DNA of 6,149 nt from contig WTHL01000098.1 in the NCBI GenBank assembly GCA_011523155.1, positions 1 through 6,149 of the forward strand, read 5' to 3'. The position numbers were made by a program, and so were the translations under genes. The stretch comes from Synechococcus sp. PL34863bin_39 (GTDB lineage Bacteria; Cyanobacteriota; Cyanobacteriia; PCC-6307; Cyanobiaceae). Under the pieces are notes generated by a model. The model made no database searches, was not told the DNA's origin, and saw only the letters and a list, made by a program, of their open reading frames with translations. Shown here piece by piece: positions 1-6,149 of the stretch (position 1 is the first letter of the stretch; every line of letters begins with the position of its first letter).

Positions 1-1277
1 TCCTCAAGGGCCGCGTGGACGGTCTGGAAGCCCGCGTCGGCGAACTGGAAGCAACTCAGTTCTCCACCACCACCAAGCTGAAGGGCAAGACCACCTTCGT
101 TCTGGGTGCCACCAATGCGGGCGGTGACAGCCGAGATGGCGAAGGCGCTGACGCTTACAACGCCGAGTACGGCGCCACAACCTTCAACTACGACCAGCGC
201 ATCATCCTGGACACCAGCTTCACCGGTAAGGACAAGCTGTACACCCGTCTGCGCGCCGGCAACTTCGGCCCTGACAACACATTCTCAGGTAGTGGTGTCA
301 ACCTGGCCAAGCTGGATATCGCCGAAGGGACGGCCGATAACGTCAAGATCGACCGTTTGTACTACAAGTTCCCCGTCGGCAACGAATTCACCGTATTTGT
401 CGGGGCCCTTGGACGGAACACCGAGGCCCTCGCGCTCTGGCCCTCGAAGTACAACAAGGGTGGTGCCAAGATCCTTGACTGGACCGGAATGATGGGCACC
501 TCCGGTGTTTACAACAAGGAGACTGGCTCCCTGATCGGCGCCTACTGGAAGCAGAAGGTCGCCAAGGGCGACAACGGCTTCAGCATTTCAGCCAACTACG
601 TTGCCGACAAGAAGCGCGGCAACATTTCCGATTCCTCCGAGGGTGGCTTCGGTACTGCCAACTCCGGTGGCAGCTTCACCACCCAGCTCGGTTACGGCGG
701 TTCCCAGTGGGGCGTCGCAGCGGCTTACCGCTACGGCAACTGCGATGGTGGCAACGGCTTCCGCCGCGGCACCTCCTTCGCCAAGAGCAACAAGTGGAAC
801 AACGCCTGCGTCGACGGCAACGACGAGCGCACCGGCAGCAGCTCCAACAGCTACGCGCTGAACGCCTACTGGCAGCCTGAAGAGTCCGGCTGGATTCCTT
901 CTGTTTCCCTCGGCTGGGGCCTCAACACCGTCTCTTCGGACAACAAGGTGGATGGTTCCGCTCTGACCACCCAGAGCTGGATGGCGGGCCTGAAGTGGGA
1001 CGACGTGTTCCTCAAGGGCAACGACATGGGCTTCGCCTTCGGCCAGGCCACCTTCGCCACCGCGCTGGAAGGCGGTGACACCCCGTTCGACGGCAACTAC
1101 GTCTTCGAGTGGTACTACAACTTCCAGGTGACCGACAACATCGCCATCACCCCCTCGCTGTTCTATCTCTCCCGTCCTGAGGGGCAGAACACCGCAAGCC
1201 TGGTGGAGAACGGCTCCGGTTATGACGGGCAGTTCAACGTGTTCGGCGCACTGGTGCAGACCACATTCAAGTTCTGA
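1..1277 (+). CDS. Cyanobacterial outer-membrane porin (OprB/SomA-like, 'iron uptake porin' type), 5'-truncated by the window
   Basis: This is the C-terminal part of an outer-membrane beta-barrel porin that would let ions and small solutes cross the outer membrane. The frame is open from base 3 to the TGA at 1275-1277, giving about 424 visible residues. The GTG at 15 is an internal codon, not the start. The first visible residues (LKGRVDGLEARVGELEATQF) have the heptad-like pattern of the coiled-coil linker that, in this family, joins an N-terminal SLH domain to the barrel; the signal peptide and SLH domain should lie upstream. The rest is rich in Gly, Asn, Tyr and Trp with alternating strand patterns and ends in QTTFKF; a terminal Phe is typical of proteins assembled by the BAM machinery. 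Two cysteines (codons at 741 and 807) bracket a 21-residue Gly/Asn/Lys-rich segment, probably a loop. A terminator follows directly, so this gene ends its transcript. Substrate specificity cannot be read from the sequence. Confidence 0.9.
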   Translation, partial: LKGRVDGLEARVGELEATQFSTTTKLKGKTTFVLGATNAGGDSRDGEGADAYNAEYGATTFNYDQRIILDTSFTGKDKLYTRLRAGNFGPDNTFSGSGVNLAKLDIAEGTADNVKIDRLYYKFPVGNEFTVFVGALGRNTEALALWPSKYNKGGAKILDWTGMMGTSGVYNKETGSLIGAYWKQKVAKGDNGFSISANYVADKKRGNISDSSEGGFGTANSGGSFTTQLGYGGSQWGVAAAYRYGNCDGGNGFRRGTSFAKSNKWNNACVDGNDERTGSSSNSYALNAYWQPEESGWIPSVSLGWGLNTVSSDNKVDGSALTTQSWMAGLKWDDVFLKGNDMGFAFGQATFATALEGGDTPFDGNYVFEWYYNFQVTDNIAITPSLFYLSRPEGQNTASLVENGSGYDGQFNVFGALVQTTFKF

Positions 1278-1307
1278 TCGCGGCCATCCGCGTATGATCC
1301 GCACCCG

Positions 1308-1333
1308 AGCCCCCCGACAAGGGGGGCTTTTTT
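1308..1333 (+). terminator. Rho-independent terminator after the porin gene
   Basis: A perfect 8-bp stem (AGCCCCCC at 1308-1315 pairing with GGGGGGCT at 1321-1328) closes a GACAA loop. A run of six T at 1328-1333 follows, its first T also being the last base of the stem. It starts 31 bases after the porin stop codon. A second small GC hairpin (CGCGG at 1279-1283, CCGCG at 1288-1292, loop CCAT) sits between the stop codon and the terminator and may protect the mRNA end. The terminator separates the highly expressed type of porin transcript from cysK downstream. Confidence 0.92.
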
Positions 1334-1393
1334 GTGCGGTTGTCATCGTGGATGGCCCTCCCGTTCCGCCGGTTGATCTGGTTGGATGGCCGC

Positions 1394-2362
1394 ATGGTGA
1401 TCGCTGCCGACATCACAGCCCTTGTGGGGCGTACCCCTCTGGTGCGCTTGAACCGTCTGCCCGCGGCCTGTGGGTGTCGCGCGGAGGTGGTCGCCAAGCT
1501 GGAAAGTTTCAATCCCACCGCGTCGGTGAAGGACCGGATCGCCGGGGCGATGGTGAAGGCGGCGGAGGACGAGGGCACGATCACCCCGGGTCGCACCGTG
1601 CTGGTGGAGCCCACCAGTGGCAACACCGGGATCGCCCTGGCGATGGTGGCTGCCGCGCGCGGCTACCGACTGATCCTCACGATGCCCGACACGATGAGCA
1701 CCGAGCGTCGGGCGATGCTGCGGGCCTACGGCGCCGAACTCCAGCTCACGCCAGGCTCCGAGGGTATGCAGGGTGCCATCGATCTGGCTCGGGAGCTGGT
1801 GGATGAGATCCCTGATGCCTATCTGCTCCAGCAGTTCGCCAATCCGGCCAACCCGGCGATCCATGCGTGCACCACAGCCGCCGAGATCTGGGAGGCCACA
1901 GCGGAACAGCTGGATGTTCTGGTGGCGGGCGTGGGCACAGGGGGCACGATCACGGGCTGTGCCCGCTATCTGAAGACGCGCAACCCAGAGCTGAAGGTCG
2001 TGGCCGTTGAGCCTGCCGGAAGCGCGGTGTTGAGCGGCCAGCCTGCAGGCTCCCATCGCATCCAGGGAATCGGTGCCGGTTTCATCCCTCCGGTGCTGGA
2101 TCGCGGGCTCATTGATGAGGTGCTGCCCATCACGGATGACGATGCGATGGTGATGGGCCGTCGCCTGGCTCGGGAGGAGGGTCTGCTCAGTGGCGTCAGC
2201 AGCGGTGCGGCCATGGCCGCAGCCCTGCAGGTGGGATGTCGCCCCGGGATGGAGGGCAAGCGGATCGTTGTGATTCTTGCCAGCTTCGGGGAGCGCTACC
2301 TCTCCACACCGATGTTCGGCTCCTCCCTGCCCTTGCCACCGCGGATGGATGGCCAGTTATGA
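1394..2362 (+). CDS. cysK: Cysteine synthase (O-acetylserine sulfhydrylase), PLP-dependent
   Basis: This cytoplasmic enzyme makes L-cysteine from O-acetylserine and sulfide, the last step of sulfate assimilation. From the ATG at 1394 it has 322 residues, normal for the CysK family. Visible motifs are the Schiff-base lysine in NPTASVKDR (K46), the substrate loop EPTSGNTG (72-79), the PLP phosphate-binding loop GVGTGGT (179-185), and SSGAA (269-273), whose serine contacts the pyridine nitrogen. The C-terminus carries the family ending [10 protein letters not shown], followed by 14 extra residues ([14 protein letters not shown]). The start at 1394 was chosen because family members begin just before [15 protein letters not shown]. 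An in-frame ATG at 1352 would add 14 residues with no family resemblance. The ribosome-binding site is weak (GGA at 1384). The stop overlaps the start of the J-domain gene, suggesting co-translation. A CysM-type sulfhydrylase is possible but less likely given the motifs. Confidence 0.93.
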   Translation: MVIAADITALVGRTPLVRLNRLPAACGCRAEVVAKLESFNPTASVKDRIAGAMVKAAEDEGTITPGRTVLVEPTSGNTGIALAMVAAARGYRLILTMPDTMSTERRAMLRAYGAELQLTPGSEGMQGAIDLARELVDEIPDAYLLQQFANPANPAIHACTTAAEIWEATAEQLDVLVAGVGTGGTITGCARYLKTRNPELKVVAVEPAGSAVLSGQPAGSHRIQGIGAGFIPPVLDRGLIDEVLPITDDDAMVMGRRLAREEGLLSGVSSGAAMAAALQVGCRPGMEGKRIVVILASFGERYLSTPMFGSSLPLPPRMDGQL

Positions 2363-3096
2363 GCCCGTTGTCGTCTGCCCGCTCCGCTGACAACGACCCC
2401 TATGCCGTTCTGGGGGTTCCGGCTGAAGCGCCGCAGGCGGATCTCAAGGCTGCCTACCGCCGTCTGGTCAAGGAACACCATCCCGATGCGGGTGGTGACC
2501 CGGAACGGATCCTGGCCCTCAACGCGGCCTGGGAGCTGGTGGGTGATCGTGACAGCCGTCGTCAATTTGATCAACAGCGCAACGTCGGTCTGGGTCACGC
2601 TGAGGCTGGCGTGGCGGAGGCCCGGCGGCGCGGTGCCCGCAATGCCCGGGCCAGTCGGGCCGCAAGCGCCGCCAACGGACAGGCCGCTGCCGCCGATGAC
2701 GCCCTGGCGCACTGGTTGCGCACTGTTTACGCCCCGGTGGATCGCCAGCTCGGCCAGGTCATCAATCCATTCCCCTCGGAGCTGCGATCCCTGTCCGCGG
2801 ACCCCTACGACGACGTCCTGATGGACGCCTTCTGCTCCTACATCGAGACCAGCCAGCGCAAGCTGGAGAAGGTCAAGCTGCTCTATCAATCCATTCCCGT
2901 GCCTTCAGGCGCCCAGGGGTTTGGACTGAGCCTGTACCACTGTCTGTCCCAGGTGGAGGACGCGATCACGGAGCTGGAGCGTTACACGATGGGTTACGTG
3001 GACAGCTATCTCCACGACGGTCGCGAAATGCTCCGTGAGGCGAAGCAACGCCGCCGACGTCTGCAGCAGGAACGGAGCCGGCTCGAGCTGAGCTGA
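2359..3096 (+). CDS. J-domain (DnaJ-like) co-chaperone with a cyanobacterial helical C-terminal region
   Basis: This is a 245-residue protein with an N-terminal J domain (about residues 13-71: DPYAVLGV, helix [12 protein letters not shown], the HPD motif at 41-43, then [10 protein letters not shown]). The HPD motif is what J proteins use to stimulate ATP hydrolysis by DnaK/Hsp70. There is no Gly/Phe-rich region, no CxxCxGxG zinc finger and no substrate-binding beta domain, so it is a type III (class C) J protein, not DnaJ itself. Residues about 80-115 are an Ala/Arg-rich linker. Residues 117-245 look helical and contain no motif I recognise; the end ([20 protein letters not shown]) is strongly basic and probably coiled coil. 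The ATG at 2359 was chosen because it sits just before the J domain and forms an ATGA overlap with the cysK stop. An upstream in-frame ATG at 2236 lies inside cysK and is unlikely. The client protein is unknown. Confidence 0.86.
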   Translation: MSPLSSARSADNDPYAVLGVPAEAPQADLKAAYRRLVKEHHPDAGGDPERILALNAAWELVGDRDSRRQFDQQRNVGLGHAEAGVAEARRRGARNARASRAASAANGQAAAADDALAHWLRTVYAPVDRQLGQVINPFPSELRSLSADPYDDVLMDAFCSYIETSQRKLEKVKLLYQSIPVPSGAQGFGLSLYHCLSQVEDAITELERYTMGYVDSYLHDGREMLREAKQRRRRLQQERSRLELS

Positions 3097-3116
3097 CGAT
3101 CAGGTGCCTGGGTGCC

Positions 3117-3371
3117 TCAGGCGAACCCCTCAAGCTGATTCAGCTTCAGCCAGACATCAGGCACCGGTCGTCGCCAACGCACCTGGGCGTACTCACCTTT
3201 CACGACCAGGATCTCCCCCGGGCCCTCGAAGATGTACGCGGGCGGCAGAGGGTCGCTCGCGATGGCTTCGACGCTGCCGCTGTAGGCCTTGCGGTTCACC
3301 CGTACCAGGGCACCTTTCTTGAGTGCGGGAGGTTTGGCCTTCGCTGCTGCTCCTGTGTCGGTGTCGGCCAT
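3117..3371 (-). CDS. ndhO: NAD(P)H-quinone oxidoreductase (NDH-1) subunit O
   Basis: This is a small subunit of the thylakoid NDH-1 complex, which takes electrons from ferredoxin to plastoquinone in cyclic electron flow and respiration. NdhO is found only in oxygenic phototrophs. The 84-residue protein shows the family pattern in order: LKKGALVRVNR (17-27), GSVEAIASD (32-40), PPAYIFEGPGEI (43-54), EYAQVRWRRPVPDVWLKLNQLE (60-81). This is a compact SH3-like beta fold. The ATG at 3371 was chosen because family members begin shortly before the LKKG segment with a variable Ala/Pro/Lys-rich tail. A GGAGGA at 3385-3390 lies upstream but 13 bases from this ATG, longer than usual. The frame stays open to an ATG at 3428, which would add 19 residues. 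The gene ends 20 bases from the J-domain gene, tail to tail, and is divergent from the epimerase gene; it is probably monocistronic. Confidence 0.94.
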   Translation of the reverse strand: MADTDTGAAAKAKPPALKKGALVRVNRKAYSGSVEAIASDPLPPAYIFEGPGEILVVKGEYAQVRWRRPVPDVWLKLNQLEGFA

Positions 3372-3517
3372 CAAGAAAGGGTTGTCCTCCAGACAGGCTA
3401 AAGCCAGCCAGGGTGCCCAGATCGACATCCCCCTGCAGAACCTCCCGGACCGGTCTCGCCTCGGGCTCGCTCATCAATTCCTCTTAGCCTGGCCGCCTCA
3501 TTCGGGGTCTGGATGTC

Positions 3518-4459
3518 ATGCGTCTGCTGCTGCTCGGCTGCACAGGACTGGTCGGACGTGAACTGGTGCCGGCCCTGCTGTCGGCAGGTCACCAGCTGAC
3601 GCTGGTCAGCCGTCGTTCGCGCTCGGGTGTTGCCTGGACCAGGGATCTGACGCTGGACTGGGTGCAGCAGGACCCGTCGACGGCCAGCAGCTGGACGGCG
3701 GGTGGCGCGTTGCAGCAGGCCCTGGCCGCAGCGGAGGGGGTCATCAACCTTGCCGGCGAGCCGATCGCCGAGCAGCGTTGGACGGCCACCCATGTTCAGC
3801 TCCTCAACGCCAGCCGTGTGGCCACAACCACCCATCTGGTGGCTGCGATGCAGGCTCTGGAGACCCCCCCAGCGGTGCTGGTCAGCGCATCCGCGATCGG
3901 CTTCTACGGCACCAGTGAGGAGGCTCGTTTCGTCGAATCCAGTGCGGCAGGGAACGATGTTCTGGGCCGGCTCTGCGCCGACTGGGAGGCCGCGGCGTCG
4001 GGCAAACCTCCCGCCACCAGGCTCGTCGTGGTCCGGATCGGGATCGTCCTCGCCGCCGATGGCGGGGCGCTCGGCAAGATGTTGCCCGTGTTCCGGGCGG
4101 GCTTCGGCGGTCCGATCGGGTCCGGCCGCCAGTGGATGAGCTGGATTCACCGCACCGACCTCTGTCGGATGATCCAGGACGCTCTTGTTGGGGATCACTG
4201 GCAGGGCGTGGTCAATGCCGTGGCGCCGCAGCCGGTGAGCATGGCCGCATTCGCCTCCACCCTGGGGCGGTGTCTGGGGAGACCCAGCCTCCTGCCCGTG
4301 CCGGGGCCTGTGCTCCATCTCCTGCTCGGTGATGGTGCCCGTGTCGTGCTGGATGGTCAGCAGGTCTGTTCGGATCGCCTGGCCGAGCTTGGGTTCAGGT
4401 TCCGCTATCCCGATCTGTCCGAGGCCCTCGTCGCCGCCACCACGACGTCAGTCCGCTGA
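3518..4459 (+). CDS. TIGR01777-family NAD(P)-binding epimerase-like protein (YfcH / SulA / GC1-type)
   Basis: This 313-residue protein of the atypical extended short-chain dehydrogenase family has a full family length. Residues 1-30 form the first Rossmann strand and the glycine-rich dinucleotide-binding loop GCTGLVG (7-13). The family signatures NLAGEPI (77-83) with a following QRW, VSASAIGFYG (122-131), a VVRIGIVLAADGGALGKMLPVF stretch split around residue 180, and MSWIHRTDL are all present. The last 50 or so residues match the DUF1731-type C-terminal domain. The lysine of the classical YxxxK catalytic pair is missing after Y130, as is usual in this family, so a redox or epimerase activity should not be assumed. 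Homologues in Synechocystis and Arabidopsis (SulA/GIANT CHLOROPLAST 1) affect cell or plastid division; a similar role here is inference. The ribosome-binding site is weak. Its last 65 bases overlap the convergent small membrane protein gene. Confidence 0.92.
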   Translation: MRLLLLGCTGLVGRELVPALLSAGHQLTLVSRRSRSGVAWTRDLTLDWVQQDPSTASSWTAGGALQQALAAAEGVINLAGEPIAEQRWTATHVQLLNASRVATTTHLVAAMQALETPPAVLVSASAIGFYGTSEEARFVESSAAGNDVLGRLCADWEAAASGKPPATRLVVVRIGIVLAADGGALGKMLPVFRAGFGGPIGSGRQWMSWIHRTDLCRMIQDALVGDHWQGVVNAVAPQPVSMAAFASTLGRCLGRPSLLPVPGPVLHLLLGDGARVVLDGQQVCSDRLAELGFRFRYPDLSEALVAATTTSVR

Positions 4460-4670
4460 CCAAGGCTGATGCGATCAGCACACCGATCGCAGGGGTGAAC
4501 AGCGGATCCCACAGCTGCTGAAACAGGCGGAGCGGCCCTTCGATGCCCTGGCTGTTGGCCACAATGCCAACGGCGAACCACACCGCTCCGGCCAGAACCA
4601 GAAACACATCCAGCACCAGCAAGCGATCAAGCCAGGCTTTCCAGATCGGTTCGGCGGTGGGGTCAGGCAT
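4395..4670 (-). CDS. Small two-helix membrane protein, conserved-hypothetical type
   Basis: This is a 91-residue protein of unknown function. Two hydrophobic segments are visible, about residues 17-39 (LLVLDVFLVLAGAVWFAVGI) and 56-76 (PLFTPAIGVLIASALVSGL). They are joined by a polar linker with NSQGIEGPLRLFQQLWD, and the basic WWRRRGPR end follows the second helix. The positive-inside rule puts the C-terminus in the cytoplasm, and with two helices the N-terminus as well. The composition is that of a genuine inner-membrane or thylakoid protein, not an antisense shadow. It starts 22 bases after the stop of the LpxB-related gene on the same strand, which suggests it is the last gene of that operon. 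No clear ribosome-binding site is seen. Its 3' end overlaps the epimerase gene by 65 bases on the opposite strand. I recall similar short proteins in marine Synechococcus but cannot confirm that here. Confidence 0.75.
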   Translation of the reverse strand: MPDPTAEPIWKAWLDRLLVLDVFLVLAGAVWFAVGIVANSQGIEGPLRLFQQLWDPLFTPAIGVLIASALVSGLTSWWRRRGPRTDRDSGT

Positions 4671-4692
4671 CAGTCCGAGGGTGGTGGGAGGC

Positions 4693-5886
4693 TCAGGGGG
4701 TGAGCAATGCGTCGATTGTCGCGGCCATCCGGTCGGCGCCTCCGTCGGCTCCGAGCCGGTTCTCTGCCTGTTGCCGACAAACTCGCTGCAGGTACTGATC
4801 CTGGCGGCTTCGCATCAGCAGATCCAGAGCCATCCGCGCTGAACGGCTCAGGGTTTCGGACGCACCACTGGCTCCCTCGGCGCAGAAGACGCCCGGTCCC
4901 AGCAGACGTCGCTGGGCCTCGGCGAAGCTGGCGGTGAACTGCGGGCCCTGACCTGCGACCTGAAGCACAGGCTTGCCCAGGCCCACGGCCTGTTCCGCGG
5001 CGGTTCCTGCCATCGAGATCACGACATCGGCAGCCTGCAGAACGGAGGCGAACTGCCCTCGGCGGACATCCACCCGGTGCTGACCTCTGACCAGACAAGC
5101 GCTGGTGCCGTTCCTCTCCAGGCACCAGCCATCCGTCAGGGCCAGTGCCTCCAGCTCTGCGTCGCCGAGAGCGCGGATCAGGGCCAGATCCACCCCCAGT
5201 GTCCCGTCGTTGAACCCTTGGGCCGGCAGGCGTTCGATCACGGTCAGGAGCAGACGCAGATTCTGCTCCAGTTCCGGTCGGCGGCTGCCGGGCAGCAGGG
5301 CCAGACGGCTGTCGATCGGTGGCAGCGGCGGCGCCGGTGTCAGGACCGGGGCCATGAATGGATTGCCAGCAAATTGCACCGTGCGGCCCAGCTGCAGGCT
5401 CAGGTCATCCGCGCTCAGTTTGTCTCTGCTGAAGACGGCGCGGAAGCGACGGCTGCGGAGGCATGGGGCACAGGGCCAGGGCAGGTTGAGGCGGCCTTCG
5501 TAATGGCTGGAATAGGCGACGAGGTAGGTCGCGACCGGGCGACCGCTGATCCAGGCCGCCATCACAGGGATCACATCACCGATGGCCACGATCAGGCTGT
5601 AACGCCTGCGCAGTCGTGTCAGTCGAAGCAGGCCTGCAAGCAGATGAAACACCTGCCCCTGAATCAGTTCGGTGAGACGACCCTGCAGGCTGGTGTAACC
5701 GAGTCCTCCTGTGCTGAACTCGCGCGTGTTGAGCACCACCGGGATGCCGACATCCCGGTATGGATGGCCGGACCCCACCAGGGGGAGTGCATCCACCTGG
5801 TGGCCGCAGCGTTGCAGGGCCTGACCGAGCAGAGCCCCGGAGAGGTCTTCTCCATGGCCGTTGCTCAACAGCAGCAGCCGGGCCAC
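4693..5886 (-). CDS. Lipid-A-disaccharide synthase-related protein (TIGR03492 family), GT-B glycosyltransferase-like
   Basis: This 397-residue protein belongs to a family typical of cyanobacteria that resembles LpxB but whose substrate is unknown. The N-terminal motif SNGHGED (8-14) is diagnostic for the family. It is followed by AIGDVIPVMAAW (101-112), AYSSHYEGR (124-132), FAGNPFMAP (172-180), LLPGSRRPE (197-205), SMAGTAAEQAVGLGKP (291-306) and AGQGPQF (311-317). The last two form the likely sugar-nucleotide-binding side of a GT-B fold. No signal peptide is visible; such enzymes usually sit at the inner face of the membrane. The start is a GTG at 5884-5886, one base after the TGA of the upstream gene, with a GGAG seven bases before it; MARLLLLSNGHGED matches the normal family start. 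It appears to be the middle gene of a minus-strand operon. A role in glycolipid or envelope sugar synthesis is inference from the fold alone. Confidence 0.92.
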   Translation of the reverse strand: MARLLLLSNGHGEDLSGALLGQALQRCGHQVDALPLVGSGHPYRDVGIPVVLNTREFSTGGLGYTSLQGRLTELIQGQVFHLLAGLLRLTRLRRRYSLIVAIGDVIPVMAAWISGRPVATYLVAYSSHYEGRLNLPWPCAPCLRSRRFRAVFSRDKLSADDLSLQLGRTVQFAGNPFMAPVLTPAPPLPPIDSRLALLPGSRRPELEQNLRLLLTVIERLPAQGFNDGTLGVDLALIRALGDAELEALALTDGWCLERNGTSACLVRGQHRVDVRRGQFASVLQAADVVISMAGTAAEQAVGLGKPVLQVAGQGPQFTASFAEAQRRLLGPGVFCAEGASGASETLSRSARMALDLLMRSRQDQYLQRVCRQQAENRLGADGGADRMAATIDALLTP

Positions 5887-5887
5887 C

Positions 5888-6149
5888 TCAGATCTCCAGC
5901 CAGCTCTTCACCTTGAGCAGGGCAGGCCAGCCGGGTTTGCGGGCCAGGCCGTCGGCGATTGACGCCTGCAGTTCCTGCGTCACTTCCGGAGCCACGGCAA
6001 GAATCTGCTGCACCACCTGCACGTGATCACGGACTCCCTTGGCCTGGGTTTCGAGCATCGCCAGGCTGAGGTTGATCCTGGCCTGTGGATCCTGCCCGTT
6101 GAGCTTCACGGCAAAGCGTGCGGAGCGCAGCGCATCCTCAGGTTGATCG
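5888..6149 (-). CDS. C-terminal end of a TPR-like helical-repeat protein, truncated by the window edge
   Basis: Only the last 86 residues are visible; the frame is open to the window edge, so the start lies outside. A GTG at 6109 could be read as a start, but the frame continues upstream with DQPEDALRSARFA, which runs smoothly into VKLNGQDPQARINLSLAML, so it is internal. That stretch has the spacing of small and large hydrophobic residues of a tetratricopeptide repeat: A-L-A helix B, a Pro near the turn, then the next helix A. The rest is also helical (HVQVVQQILAVAPEVTQELQASIADGLARKPGWPALLKVKSWLEI). No catalytic motif is seen. TPR proteins are usually scaffolds for protein binding. It stops one base before the LpxB-related gene, so the two are almost certainly co-transcribed. 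The TPR assignment is moderate because only about one repeat is visible. Confidence 0.65.
   Translation of the reverse strand, partial: DQPEDALRSARFAVKLNGQDPQARINLSLAMLETQAKGVRDHVQVVQQILAVAPEVTQELQASIADGLARKPGWPALLKVKSWLEI
5894..5897 (-). promoter_or_regulatory. Ribosome-binding site for the GTG start of the LpxB-related gene
   Basis: On the minus strand the sequence reads GGAG, a 7-base spacer ATCTGAG, then GTG. The Shine-Dalgarno site lies inside the last codons of the upstream TPR-like gene, and that gene's TGA lies within the spacer. This arrangement supports the GTG at 5886 as the real start and suggests translational coupling of the two genes. Confidence 0.75.

Noticed and set aside
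588..1346. Open frame on the minus strand opposite the porin gene
   Set aside because: Val/Gly/Ala-rich shadow that also runs through the terminator hairpin; the porin frame is clearly the coding one.
1343..2056. Open frame on the minus strand opposite cysK
   Set aside because: Arg/His/Gly-rich translation with no recognisable domain; cysK motifs fix the coding strand.
2296..2889. Open frame on the minus strand opposite the J-domain gene
   Set aside because: No motif or ribosome-binding site; the HPD-containing J domain is on the + strand.
3106..3122. Small hairpin (GCCTG, 7-base loop, CAGGC) and a GGTGCCT direct repeat between the J-domain gene and ndhO
   Set aside because: The stem is only 5 bp, it overlaps the ndhO stop, and no T run follows on either strand; too weak to call a bidirectional terminator.
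3398..4318. Long open frame on the minus strand (306 codons) opposite the epimerase gene
   Set aside because: Rich in Arg, His and Gly with no hydrophobic core or motif; the + strand frame shows all TIGR01777 signatures.
5077..5916. Long open frame on the + strand (279 codons) opposite the LpxB-related gene
   Set aside because: It is the antisense of a clearly recognisable family protein, is Gln/Ala-rich without any motif, and is explained by high GC content keeping other frames open.
1..6149. Mobile elements, CRISPR arrays, tRNA/rRNA genes, phage or defence genes
   Set aside because: No repeated spacer pattern, transposase motif, terminal inverted repeats or tRNA cloverleaf was noticed; the window is dense with ordinary cyanobacterial genes.

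Overview
The window looks like chromosomal DNA from a GC-rich unicellular cyanobacterium, most likely of the marine or brackish Synechococcus/Cyanobium group. The evidence is an NDH-1 subunit O gene (ndhO), which is specific to oxygenic phototrophs, together with a cyanobacterial-type porin, a member of the cyanobacterial 'lipid-A-disaccharide synthase-related' family, and a SulA/GC1-like epimerase. This assignment rests on recognising protein families by eye, not on a database search.

Layout. Bases 1-1277 (+) hold the 3' part of an outer-membrane porin gene, which ends at a strong intrinsic terminator (1308-1333). Next on the + strand come a cysteine synthase gene (cysK, 1394-2362) and a J-domain protein gene (2359-3096). 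These two share an ATGA stop/start overlap and are probably co-transcribed. The small ndhO gene (3117-3371) lies on the minus strand and converges on the J-domain gene. A 146-base divergent gap separates ndhO from a TIGR01777-type NAD-binding epimerase gene (3518-4459, +). The remainder, 4395-6149, is a minus-strand cluster. In transcription order it contains the C-terminal end of a TPR-like protein (cut by the window edge), an LpxB-related GT-B glycosyltransferase-like gene (4693-5886) starting one base after the TPR stop, and a 91-residue two-helix membrane protein (4395-4670). The tail of that last gene overlaps the tail of the epimerase gene.

How the genes relate. Most are housekeeping genes: solute passage across the outer membrane, cysteine synthesis, NDH-1-dependent cyclic electron flow, and possibly cell division. 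The least understood part is the minus-strand cluster, where a family of unknown function resembling LpxB is tightly packed with a TPR-like protein and a small membrane protein. I found no tRNA, rRNA, insertion sequence, CRISPR array, phage gene or defence system. Coding density is very high and no stretch over 300 bases lacks a gene. I do not see an exotic new system here; the findings below are modest leads.
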